This document shows, one piece after another, positions 1-7,838 of a DNA stretch of 64,000 nucleotides (the stretch's first letter is position 1; the number at the start of each line of letters is the position of its first letter). The DNA is from JAJFUV01 sp964384215 (GTDB taxonomy: Bacteria > Acidobacteriota > Terriglobia > Bryobacterales > Bryobacteraceae), in NCBI GenBank assembly GCA_964384215.1, contig CAYLLB010000005.1, forward strand, positions 1-64,000. Direction: 5' to 3'. The notes below the pieces were generated by a model, which was not told the DNA's origin, searched no databases, and was given only the letters and a program-made list of their open reading frames with translations. Made by a program: the position numbers and the translations under genes.

Positions 1-1012
1 GACAGTGGCCCTCGACCTCTCTCCCTCGGTCGGCCGCGCCGCGGCCTGCCGGACTCTGGAAATTCCGCGGGCGTCCTTCTACCGGGCGCTGGCGCCCCAA
101 CCCGAGCCCACAGCAGTTCCGGTACGGCCCACACCGGCCCAGGCCCTCACCGAGAGCGAGCGGCAGACCGTGCTGGCGCATCTGCACTCGGAGCGATTTG
201 TCGATCAGGCCCCGCAGCAGGTCCACGCGGCCCTGCTGGATGAGAGCATCTACGTTTGCTCGCCGCGCACCATGTATCGGTTGCTTGAAGAGCACGGCGA
301 GATCCGTGAGCGACGCAGTCAACTGCGGCACCCGGCCTATCAGAAGCCGGAACTGCTGGCCACCCGACCCAACCAAGTCTGGAGCTGGGACATTACGAAA
401 CTCCGCGGGCCGGCCAAGTGGACCTACTTCTATCTCTAAGTGATCCTCGACCCGTTCAGCCGCTACGTGGTGGGCTGGATGGTAGCCCCACGAGAGAGAG
501 CGGAACTGGCCAAGAAACTCATCCAGGAGAGCATCTCCAAGCAGGGCGTGCCTCCCGGCCAACTCACCATCCACGCCGATAACGGGTCGCCGATGACGAG
601 TAAGCCGGTGGCCCTGAACCACGCCGAACCCGGCGTGACCAAGGCGCACAGCCGCCCCCACGGTTCCGCCGACAACCCGTTCTCGGAAAGCCAGTTCAAG
701 ACTATGAAGTACCGGCCCGAGTTTCCGGACCGCTTCGGCTCGCTGGAAGACGCCCGCGCCCACGGCCAGGCATTCTTCCACTGGTACAACCACGAACACC
801 ACCACAGCGGCATCGCCATGCTGACGCCGCACATGGTTCACTATGGGCTCGCCGCCGCTGTCCTCGACAACCGGCAGCACGTCCTCACCGCAGCCTTCCA
901 GCAGCATCCCGAGCGCTTCGTCCGCAAACCGCCGTGGCCCGCGCCGCTGCCCGATGCCGTCTGGATCAACCCGCCCAAACCCGGCCCGCCGGAGGGGGGT
1001 GAAACTCACTAA
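1..1012 (+). pseudogene. IS3-family transposase (orfB), interrupted by an in-frame stop
   Basis: This would be the DDE integrase-type transposase of an IS3 element. The first 145 codons carry the helix-turn-helix (SRASFYR-like segment) and the first catalytic Asp in WSWDITKL. The reading frame is then broken by TAA at 437-439 and continues in the same frame from GTG at 440 with ILDPFSRYVVGW, the second Asp in IHADNGSP and the Glu in FSESQFKTMKY. IS3 proteins normally read YLYVILD here, so TAA sits where a Tyr codon (TAT/TAC) is expected: a single-base nonsense change. The 5' end is cut by the window edge; GTG at 5 is only the first visible start. Both halves together would be about 335 aa, near the family norm for orfB. 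Probably inactive unless the stop is read through. Confidence 0.88.
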
Positions 1013-1055
1013 TTCATGCGAGCAGGTGTCTCAAAGTCGTTGACAAGTTCCGTTT
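1..1055 (+). mobile_element. Right-hand part of an IS3-family insertion sequence
   Basis: The left edge of the window falls inside the element. It holds the orfB-type transposase and, after the stop at 1010-1012, a non-coding tail of about 40 bases (tgtctcaaagtcgttgacaa at 1027-1046) that resembles the terminal repeats of IS3 elements. The exact right boundary and target duplication cannot be set because the left end is outside the window. A consensus -35 hexamer (TTGACA, 1040-1045) lies in this tail and faces the pilin gene, but no good -10 follows at 17 bases. Confidence 0.7.
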
Positions 1056-1080
1056 TGCTGTGCAGGAAGAAGAGAAGTAA

Positions 1081-1269
1081 ATGAAACTCATTCGGAAGTT
1101 GAGAATTTGGAAGGAGACGCGCAGCCAGGATCTCGTCGAGTACGCTCTGATGGCGGGTTTCGTGGCTGTTGCCGCCGACGCGACCATGCCCAGTGTTGCC
1201 GGCAGGATCAGCACAATCTTCAGTAAGATCACCAGCCTTTTGACAAGCGCGGCCAACCAGGGCGGCTAG
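1081..1269 (+). CDS. Flp/Fap-type (type IVb) pilin, orphan
   Basis: A 62-aa protein with a short basic leader, the class III prepilin motif SQDLVEYALM and a hydrophobic segment (about residues 22-33), followed by the IST-IFSK helix usual for Flp pilins. In this family prepilin peptidase cuts before the residue five places ahead of the conserved Glu, after a Gly; here that -1 residue is Ser15 (AGC, one base from GGC). The hydrophobic stretch also contains an unusual Asp (VAADATM). A purine-rich stretch (ggaagaagagaag) precedes the ATG. No tad/cpa assembly genes are nearby, so the pilin would depend on a machinery encoded elsewhere. It lies just downstream of the IS3 element and converges on the TonB receptor gene. 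Confidence 0.85.
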   Translation: MKLIRKLRIWKETRSQDLVEYALMAGFVAVAADATMPSVAGRISTIFSKITSLLTSAANQGG

Positions 1270-1279
1270 ACGGCGTGCC

Positions 1280-1321
1280 GGTGAACGGACGGGCTGGATC
1301 GTCTTTCCTCGTCCGTTCACC
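1280..1321. terminator. 12-bp stem hairpin between convergent genes
   Basis: GGTGAACGGACG (1280-1291) and CGTCCGTTCACC (1310-1321) are perfect inverted repeats separated by 18 bases, 10 bases after the pilin stop. There is no U-run, so this may be a processing or weak bidirectional termination structure between the pilin gene and the oppositely oriented receptor gene. Confidence 0.5.
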
Positions 1322-1481
1322 CGAATTGAACAATGCCTCCTCTGCCACCAGGCTTGAGCCGCTTCTGTTGGCAGTGATCCCTCGCGATCGACAACTCCTT
1401 GGAAACCTGACAGTTGCCCATTCGGCAGCCGGTTGCGTTCCTGACAGCGGCTGCCGTAATGAGACTCACGCGCAGCGCGCT

Positions 1482-4400
1482 CTACCAGCTCAGCTTGGCG
1501 CCCACCGTCACGCGTCGGGGCAGGTTGGACTGCACCGTCGAGCTGGGCATGGCACCGAAGAGTGTGCTGGTCGGCGACGTGTAGGGCGAACTGATGAACA
1601 TCGAATGATTGAAGGCGTTGGTGGCTTCGGCGCGAAGCTGGAAACCCACGCGCTCGGTGAACTTGAACGTCTTGAACAGCGAGATATTGGCGCAGTTGAT
1701 GCCGTCGGCACGTAGCCCGCTCAGCCTCATCGGGAAGGTTCGGATGTTAGAGGCCAACTGCTTGGCGGTGCTCCGCTCGAAGCCGGCATCTATGTTGAAC
1801 CAGCGGTCGACCGTGCGCTGCGACTTGGGCAGCACGATGTTCTTGATATCCCCGTTGAAGATGATATTGCCGAAATCGACAGGGGAACCGCTCTGGCCGA
1901 TATAGAGCCCCTGGATCGACCAACCTCCCACCGCCTGGTCCAGCCAACGCGAGCCAGCCAGCCACCGGCGCTTGTACCCGAATGGCAAGTCGTACATGGC
2001 GCTGATGGTGATGTTCAGCGGACGGTCGAAAGAGGAGATCGTGCGGTAGGGGACTGGGTCGGTCGAGTTGAGCTTGGACGTCGCCTCCATGCTCTTGGAC
2101 CAAGTAAATGACGCCGTCGTGGTAAAGCCGGCCGAGAGACGTTTCGCCAGCCGCCCCTGGAAAGAATTATACCAGGAGTAGCCATCCGGGGCAGTCTGGC
2201 TGATCCCATAGAACTGCGGGGACGGCCGGAGCAGTTGCGAGCGTGCCACGTTTCGGGCCGCCAGACCGGTGCCCGTGAACTCCGGCAGACCATAGAAGGG
2301 GTTAGCCACATTCTGGCTCAGGTAATCGATCGTCGCTTGGTCGCGCACCGGCGACGTGCTGAGGTACTTCCCTGGCACGGCGTTGACGTCATCCGAGTAC
2401 TGCAGCCCCACCCCACGGCTCCCGGTGTAACCGAAATCGACCATCATCCGGAAAGGGAGGGCTTGCTGGATGCTCACATTCCAGCGCTGCAAGTAAGGAT
2501 GGCGCCGGTCCCGCCGGAGCGAGCTGATTCCCTGGCCCAGGAAGGTCGTCATGCCTTTGGAGTTCCCGGCAATGGGCAGCAGTCCGTTCGGGAAGGGGTT
2601 CGTTGTGGTGGCCTGGAAGGTGAGACCGTTGTCAAGGCTCGGCACGATGCTTGTGGTCGCCGTGTAACCGGGCTGATAGACTCCGACACTGTCCGAGCCG
2701 AGGGGGGCGATGAAGATGCCGTAACCGCCTCGCAGCACCGTTTGTGGGCCCAGCATATAGGCCAGCCCGATGCGCGGCGCGATGTTGTTCGAGTCGGTAT
2801 CCCAAAGGCCGCGCGGATTGCCGCCCACGCCGGCGAACATCAATCCACCGGTGGTCTTGAAATTGGCTGCGGAAACCTCGGTGATCGGCGACCGGGCATA
2901 GTTGGCGCGCGCCGCTTCCTGGATCGGGTTCGCGGTTGCGAAGTCGTAGCCGATGACCGTGCGGTTGAAGCGCTCCGTGGTGGGCCGTTCGAACTCCCAG
3001 CGCAAACCGAGATTCAGCGTCAACTTGCTGCTCAGCTTCCAATCGTCCTGGAAGTACAGAGCGTGGTATTTGGACGTGGCCGCACTGGTATCCTTCTTGT
3101 CGATGCTCCCGCCGGTGGGCAGGCCGAGCAGGAAGGTCGCCAGGCTCTGCCCGATGGGCGCAACCGGCGAGTTGTCCAGCGGCCCGCGTGTCCAGGTCTC
3201 TCCGAACGAATACGAAGGCGTGAGGTTGCCCAGATTCGTATTGTTCTGCTGAGTTACGCGGAACTCAGCGCCGATCCGGAGGCTGTGGTTCCCCCTCATG
3301 TGCATGGCTTGCCCGGTCACATCGTGGTACGTGTAGGGGGCGTATGTGGAAGCGGCCCCCGCCTGCGCGCCACCGCCGAGGGTGAAATAGCCGTTCATTG
3401 CCAGCCTGGGTACAGTAGTGTACTCGCGATCTAGCTGGTTGACCAGGGAATTCGGCAGGCCGAGGCTTGAGAGGTCGAAGCCGCGCGTCTTGGAAAAGCG
3501 CTGATCGCCGTAGCGGGTGGCACCGTACCGCAGGTCAACGATCAGGTCGGGACGCAGGGTGATGGAGTCGGCCAGCGAGACGGTGTGCTGCTTGCGGTCC
3601 ATCACCGAGCTGTAGGCCTGGGTCCCAATCGGGTCGTAATTGTGGTCATGGAATTTGCGCGTGATGGTGACGTATATGCGCTGTGAGGGCGACACGACGT
3701 GATCCACGCGCGCCATCTCGGCGTCGTAGTTCTGCGGCGAGACGTTCGGATAGGCGAAGTTGTTCAATCCGTCGACGGTGCCGGTGACGTTGGGCATCGG
3801 GTAGTATTTCAAAAGCTTGTTTGCGATCGGAACGATACGGCTGGCGGGAATGATGTTCCCCGCGAACGGCTGCCGGCTATAGCGGCCGCTGGCGGCCGGC
3901 GCGATCGTGGCAGGATCGTAGATCTGGTACCGGGATCCGATCTGCAGCAGTTGGGAGAAGTCCCCTCCCCGCTGTACCGCCGTCGGCATCGTGGTGGTCT
4001 GCGGCGTGAGCATTGACGACGTCATGGCTTCGAAGCCAAACGTCCAGAAGGTCCGGTCGCGCCCGTCATACAACTTCGGGATGTAGAGAGGACCGTTGGC
4101 CCCCACCCTGTACCGCTTCGTGTTCGCCCCCGGCCAAGCCGCCTTCTTCTTCTCTTCGGTCACGGGCGCGTTGCTCGGCGCATAGATATTCCGCTTGGTG
4201 AAGAAGTCCATGGCCGTTAGCGTCCGGCCGATGTAAGAGTAGACCAGATCGGAGTGGAAGGTGTTCGTGCCGCTCTTCATCACCATGTTGACGAAGGCGC
4301 CGACGGCGCGCCCCGTGGAGGCGTCAATAGGGGTGGTCTGCACCTGAACTTCCTCCACGACCTCTGGGATGGCGTGGAGAGTGATGCTGCCCTTGATGTC

Positions 4401-5009
4401 GGTCGGGTTCCCGTCAACCATGATCTGGTTGCTGCCTGTGCCCGTGCCTGAAACCGCGAATTGGTTGCTGTCGCCTTCCCGGTCGGGGGCGTAGTTCCCG
4501 CCGGGCGCCACCAGCGGGGTCACCCCCGGCGTCAGTGCAATCTGAAAGATCACGCTGTTGGAAGGCGAAGGCAGATCCATCAGACGCTGGTGGTCAATGT
4601 TCTGGCCGATGGTCGCAGTGGTGGATTGCAGCAGCGGCGCTTCCGACGTTACGACGACGCTCTGAGTCACCTGGCCGATCTCGAGTTCCACGTCGAGGGT
4701 CAGGCGGTCGCTCACCCTCACTTCGACGGGCTCGCGCGTGAATCGCTTGAAGCCGTCCTTCTCAATCTCGACACGGTACGGGCCGGGAACTAGGTTGGGG
4801 ACAATGTAATTGCCTTCGTTATTCGACTTGGTGGCAGACACCACTTGAGTGGACAGGTTTACTGCCTTCACGCTGGCGCCAGGCACCCGCGCCTGTTCCT
4901 TGTCGATGATCCGGCCGACAACGGAACCGTAAGGCATTTGCGCGAAGGAAACAACTGCAAGTAGAAGAATTAGGCCCAGCCGGGCCGTTCGGGTAGTCAT
5001 GGTATGCAT
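1482..5009 (-). CDS. TonB-dependent receptor with carboxypeptidase-regulatory-like N-terminus
   Basis: A large outer-membrane protein of 1175 aa. It has a signal peptide (residues 1-24, ending VVSFAQ), a carboxypeptidase-regulatory/CNA-B-like beta-sandwich (about 27-110, GSVVGRIIDKEQARVPGASV), a TonB plug-like segment (about 120-240) and a long beta-barrel ending in a C-terminal Trp (GAKLSW), as expected for a BAM substrate. This architecture is greatly expanded in Acidobacteriota and is usually assigned to uptake of oligosaccharides or other large substrates; the substrate here is unknown. It lies 37 bases downstream of the sialidase-like gene on the same strand and probably shares its promoter. 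No SusD-like partner is present. An ATG three codons inside (MTTRTAR) is an equally good start. Confidence 0.9.
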   Translation of the reverse strand: MHTMTTRTARLGLILLLAVVSFAQMPYGSVVGRIIDKEQARVPGASVKAVNLSTQVVSATKSNNEGNYIVPNLVPGPYRVEIEKDGFKRFTREPVEVRVSDRLTLDVELEIGQVTQSVVVTSEAPLLQSTTATIGQNIDHQRLMDLPSPSNSVIFQIALTPGVTPLVAPGGNYAPDREGDSNQFAVSGTGTGSNQIMVDGNPTDIKGSITLHAIPEVVEEVQVQTTPIDASTGRAVGAFVNMVMKSGTNTFHSDLVYSYIGRTLTAMDFFTKRNIYAPSNAPVTEEKKKAAWPGANTKRYRVGANGPLYIPKLYDGRDRTFWTFGFEAMTSSMLTPQTTTMPTAVQRGGDFSQLLQIGSRYQIYDPATIAPAASGRYSRQPFAGNIIPASRIVPIANKLLKYYPMPNVTGTVDGLNNFAYPNVSPQNYDAEMARVDHVVSPSQRIYVTITRKFHDHNYDPIGTQAYSSVMDRKQHTVSLADSITLRPDLIVDLRYGATRYGDQRFSKTRGFDLSSLGLPNSLVNQLDREYTTVPRLAMNGYFTLGGGAQAGAASTYAPYTYHDVTGQAMHMRGNHSLRIGAEFRVTQQNNTNLGNLTPSYSFGETWTRGPLDNSPVAPIGQSLATFLLGLPTGGSIDKKDTSAATSKYHALYFQDDWKLSSKLTLNLGLRWEFERPTTERFNRTVIGYDFATANPIQEAARANYARSPITEVSAANFKTTGGLMFAGVGGNPRGLWDTDSNNIAPRIGLAYMLGPQTVLRGGYGIFIAPLGSDSVGVYQPGYTATTSIVPSLDNGLTFQATTTNPFPNGLLPIAGNSKGMTTFLGQGISSLRRDRRHPYLQRWNVSIQQALPFRMMVDFGYTGSRGVGLQYSDDVNAVPGKYLSTSPVRDQATIDYLSQNVANPFYGLPEFTGTGLAARNVARSQLLRPSPQFYGISQTAPDGYSWYNSFQGRLAKRLSAGFTTTASFTWSKSMEATSKLNSTDPVPYRTISSFDRPLNITISAMYDLPFGYKRRWLAGSRWLDQAVGGWSIQGLYIGQSGSPVDFGNIIFNGDIKNIVLPKSQRTVDRWFNIDAGFERSTAKQLASNIRTFPMRLSGLRADGINCANISLFKTFKFTERVGFQLRAEATNAFNHSMFISSPYTSPTSTLFGAMPSSTVQSNLPRRVTVGAKLSW

Positions 5010-5046
5010 CGCGGTCTCTCAGTTGATCTGCGTCCTTATTTGCCGT

Positions 5047-6078
5047 CTATCGTCTGATGCGAACTTTGGCGAGGTAGATGGCGGTGTTTCCCTCATGCGA
5101 GGAGTAGTACATGGTCCACAGCGTCCCGCCGTGCCATACGAAGCCCGGGTAGCTGCTATCGCCTCCGCTGGGCAGGATCAGTTGCGGTTCGTAGGAAGCC
5201 AGGGTCATGCTTCCCAGGGCGGTTTGCGCTGCCTTGCGGTCGCCTTTCGGAAACAAGCGCCCGCCGGCAATCATCTCGTCACCAGGCAGCACGACGAAGT
5301 TGGGCCCACCCACGAAATAGTCCGTCTTGGCCCATTCCCATTGCTTGTACGGCGGCCTGCTCCAGCCAATCATCGCCCGGTCGCCGTCGCTCGATACGCG
5401 CCGCATCAGCGCCACCATCCGGCCGTCGCGCAGGAACCGTAGCGACGTCTCGTCACCCCCGGGAACTCCGAGTTCGACCACTGTCTCCCACTTCACGCCG
5501 TCCGTGCTCGTGACCAGGTTCACCCGCCGCGGGTTTTCCGGCATCTCTTTGCTCGGCGAGCCGTACTTCGAAACCCCGTACGCTCTCCCCCGATACCAGG
5601 TCACGCGCCACAGCCAGTGGCCCGGCTCCAGAACTTTTTGCGGGTCGCTCCATTTCAAGCCGTCTTTGGAGAACATCACCCTGGGCTGGCGCGTCTTGTA
5701 CTTGCCTTGCGGGTATTCCGAACCTCCGGCGACAACCATGAGCCTTCCGTCGGCGGTAATCGAGAAGTGCGGATCGCGCAGATCGATGCCGACCTCCGCA
5801 ATCAGCGCGGCCGACGTCCACTGCTCACCGTCCTTCGATACGATGACCCGCAGCTTGCCGTCGTCTTCCTGGCCGGCTTGCGCGACATGCCACCGCCCCT
5901 CCCGGAATACACAGAACCACTGGCTGCGAAAACGGATCAGGTCGCCGAAGGCGCTGTGCGGTGCCTCGGCCCAAATCTTCTTCACGGAAACCAGCTTAAG
6001 GTCGATCGGGGCCGACAGGCCGGCCACAGCGGAGAGCGCCATGGCAGCGGCTATTCGCACCAGCGAAGGCATATACAT
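5047..6078 (-). CDS. Secreted sialidase-superfamily (BNR repeat) protein
   Basis: A 343-aa protein with an N-terminal signal peptide (residues 1-22, ending AGLSAP) and a six-bladed propeller pattern. Three Asp-box-like repeats are visible (SKDGEQW, SKDGLKW, STDGVKW), plus an N-terminal FRSQWFCVFREG strand. The fold is that of exo-sialidases and related glycan-binding hydrolases, but the specificity cannot be read from the sequence. Two in-frame ATGs (6078 and 6072) follow a strong promoter so closely that the message would have almost no leader. It is the first gene of a likely two-gene operon with the TonB receptor and is divergent from the GntR regulator. Confidence 0.82.
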   Translation of the reverse strand: MYMPSLVRIAAAMALSAVAGLSAPIDLKLVSVKKIWAEAPHSAFGDLIRFRSQWFCVFREGRWHVAQAGQEDDGKLRVIVSKDGEQWTSAALIAEVGIDLRDPHFSITADGRLMVVAGGSEYPQGKYKTRQPRVMFSKDGLKWSDPQKVLEPGHWLWRVTWYRGRAYGVSKYGSPSKEMPENPRRVNLVTSTDGVKWETVVELGVPGGDETSLRFLRDGRMVALMRRVSSDGDRAMIGWSRPPYKQWEWAKTDYFVGGPNFVVLPGDEMIAGGRLFPKGDRKAAQTALGSMTLASYEPQLILPSGGDSSYPGFVWHGGTLWTMYYSSHEGNTAIYLAKVRIRR

Positions 6079-6086
6079 ATAGGGAG

Positions 6087-6115
6087 AGTATAAGTGCGGG
6101 CTTTGATTTTGTCAA
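6087..6115 (-). promoter_or_regulatory. Sigma-70 promoter of the sialidase-TonB receptor operon
   Basis: Read on the minus strand, TTGACA (6115-6110) is followed after exactly 17 bases by TATACT (6092-6087). This matches the consensus at 11 of 12 positions. Transcription would start near 6080, within a few bases of the ATG at 6078. Confidence 0.75.
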
Positions 6116-6120
6116 CAAAA
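6107..6120. promoter_or_regulatory. Palindrome, candidate operator for the GntR regulator
   Basis: TTTTGT-CA-ACAAAA is a 14-bp sequence with perfect 6-bp arms. It covers the -35 box of the sialidase promoter and lies about 20 bases from the -35 of the regulator promoter. GntR/FCD proteins often bind short palindromes with GT...AC half-sites, so this is the best operator candidate; binding by this regulator is an inference. Confidence 0.45.
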
Positions 6121-6139
6121 AACGGATTATAGTTTTCAA

Positions 6140-6168
6140 TTGACACTTTTCGGCACTTCGGATAGACT
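6140..6168 (+). promoter_or_regulatory. Sigma-70 promoter of the GntR-family regulator
   Basis: TTGACA (6140-6145), a 17-base spacer and TAGACT (6163-6168). The expected start of transcription (about 6175) coincides with the GTG start codon at 6175, so the mRNA is probably leaderless. Confidence 0.7.
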
Positions 6169-6174
6169 TTACAT

Positions 6175-6849
6175 GTGACTTCTGGGCTACCAGTTCTTCG
6201 TCCCGCCGCCCTCCGCCGGACAGTGGCTGATGTTCTGAGGAAGGCTCTTTTCGAGGGCCGCTTTCAGCCCGGAGAAGAGTTATCGGACGGAGCGCTGGCG
6301 AGGGAAATGCACGTCAGCCGGGGCCCCGTCCGCGAGGCACTCCTGGTGATGGCCGAGGAGGGCTTGGTGGTTCTGAACCACCACCGTGGCTTCGCCGTGC
6401 CGTGCCTTGGCTGGAAGGATCTGGAGCAGATCGCCCAGGCGCGCCGCCCGCTGGAGGTACTGGCGTTGGAGTTGGCCAGAGAACACGTCCGTCCACCGGA
6501 TATCGACCGGTTAACGCAACTCAAGGAACAGTTGTTGACGGCGTTCCGGACAGGGGGAATGCGGGTGTGCGCAACGCCGGATCAGGCTTTCCACTCGCTC
6601 ATCTGGGAATTAAGTGGGAACCCGTGGCTCCAGGCCGCGTTGAGGCGGCTATCGCAACCCTATTTTGTATACGGGAGCGCTTTCAACCTGGGGCGCCAGG
6701 ATCATTCTCCCGAGTCGATGGACGCAATGCATCAGCGCTACGTCGACTACCTGGCGCGCCGGACCTCAGAGTCGGCTGCGGATTGTGTGGACTTCCATTT
6801 GAGTCTCGTGTCACTCGCCGCCGAGTCAGCGCGGGTCGAGGAAAGCTAG
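6175..6849 (+). CDS. GntR-family transcriptional regulator (FadR/FCD subfamily)
   Basis: A 224-aa regulator with a winged helix at the N-terminus (residues about 10-75; motif DGALAREMHVSRGPVREAL is typical of GntR) and an all-helical FCD effector domain (about 85-215) with the acidic/histidine residues that often bind a metal and a small carboxylate (for example H134 in DQAFHSLIW). GTG at 6175 is the only start that fits; an ATG at 6173 is out of frame. It is divergent from the sialidase/TonB receptor operon, which is its most likely target. The ligand is unknown; a sugar acid would suit the neighbourhood. Confidence 0.88.
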   Translation: MTSGLPVLRPAALRRTVADVLRKALFEGRFQPGEELSDGALAREMHVSRGPVREALLVMAEEGLVVLNHHRGFAVPCLGWKDLEQIAQARRPLEVLALELAREHVRPPDIDRLTQLKEQLLTAFRTGGMRVCATPDQAFHSLIWELSGNPWLQAALRRLSQPYFVYGSAFNLGRQDHSPESMDAMHQRYVDYLARRTSESAADCVDFHLSLVSLAAESARVEES

Positions 6850-7011
6850 CAACCGCACACCGTTTGCCTGGCAGTCTCAGCAAAGCGCGTTCGACGACGC
6901 ACGATTCTTCCCCTCAGGCTGATCTATTTGCGGGTAGTGCAACGTGAGTAGTAAAGAGACACGCGGGCTGTCCCCACCAATCCAGTTGCGAGACAACGCG
7001 CGGGTAACGGT

Positions 7012-7113
7012 TTATTTCTTTGTCAGTTCTCGCTTTTGGCGCCGAAGCAGGTACAGATCCAGAAAGGCGGTCGCAAACAGGAACAGGATCGCTGCTATGA
7101 GCGTGTGATTCAT
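7012..7113 (-). CDS. Small single-pass membrane protein, 33 aa
   Basis: A short reading frame preceded by a strong ribosome-binding site, GGAGG at 7125-7121, seven bases before the ATG. The product starts MNHTLIAAILFLFATAFLDL, a single hydrophobic helix (residues about 4-23), and ends in a basic tail with RRQKRELTKK. This is the usual topology of small bacterial membrane proteins such as subunits or regulators of larger complexes. No family is recognised. It stands alone between the GntR gene and the IS4-type remnant. The rest of 6850-7233 shows no other gene. Confidence 0.55.
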   Translation of the reverse strand: MNHTLIAAILFLFATAFLDLYLLRRQKRELTKK

Positions 7114-7233
7114 CGTCAGACCTCCGGTCAATCACGCTTGTCCAAATTAGCGTTTGAGGTGTAAGGCGACGATTCTGGTAGGTTGTGAGGTTGTTCCATC
7201 CAAGAACGATCACGACCGACAGGAGATCGCCGC

Positions 7234-7820
7234 CATGAATCGAGTATGTAGCATTTTCGCCCAGATGTTGCAGTTCTTCCCCCGCCTGGAGTTCGAGGCC
7301 GCCGTGCGGCAACACCGAGCCGAACGTCACGCGCGTGGGTTCTCATGCTGGATCCAGTTCATCGCGATGCTGTTTTGCCAACTGGGCCATGCGCAATCTC
7401 TCCGGGAGGCCACCGGCGGTTTGGCCGCCTGCGGCGGTAGTGGCACATCGCTCGAAGCGCCGATTTCGCTTCCAACACAAGCTGCTCAGCCTGGACGCGA
7501 CCATGATCCCGCTGTGCCTGCCGGGGTACGATGGGGCACACTACCGGCGCACCAAGGGCGCCGTGAAACTGCACTTGGGGTTGGATCATGACGGCTACCT
7601 GCCGCGGTTCGCCGTGCTCCCCGAGGGCCACACGCCCGAGATCGAGGTGGCGCGCCGGCAGCGCTTTGCGCCGGGAACCATGCTGGTGTTTGACCGCAGC
7701 TACACCGATCTCGACTGGTGGTGGGAGTTGTCCACACAGAGCGTGTCCTTCGTCACCCGGATGAAAGACAACATGGCATACGGCGCCGTCGAGTCCCGCA
7801 TGAAGGCGGCCGTCAACTGA
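7234..7820 (+). pseudogene. IS4-family (DUF4372-type) transposase remnant
   Basis: The N-terminal part (MNRVCSIFAQMLQFFPRLEF... to about 7430) matches the DUF4372 domain found at the start of some IS4-type transposases. The frame then changes and part of the protein is missing: about 7460-7820 is read one frame over and carries KLLSLDATMIPLCL (first catalytic Asp) and MLVFDRSYTDLDWWW (second Asp). The segment normally linking the two domains (about 40-50 residues) is deleted, and the C-terminal part with the catalytic Glu is absent. The element is therefore dead. No clear terminal repeats are visible; the next gene ends at 7839. Confidence 0.82.
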
Positions 7821-7838
7821 ACGGATCAAGGCGCCTGG

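Noticed and set aside
1040..1068. Outward promoter from the IS3 end driving the pilin
   Set aside because: TTGACA is present but no -10-like hexamer lies at 16-19 bases.
2235..3434. Long open frame on the plus strand inside the TonB receptor
   Set aside because: It is the antisense of a well-supported receptor gene in a GC-rich genome, lacks family features and has low-complexity Arg/Gly/Val composition.
6914..7330. 138-codon minus frame over the start of the IS4-type remnant
   Set aside because: It overlaps the transposase N-terminus and has no motif; only the 33-aa frame at 7012-7113 has a ribosome-binding site and membrane-protein composition.
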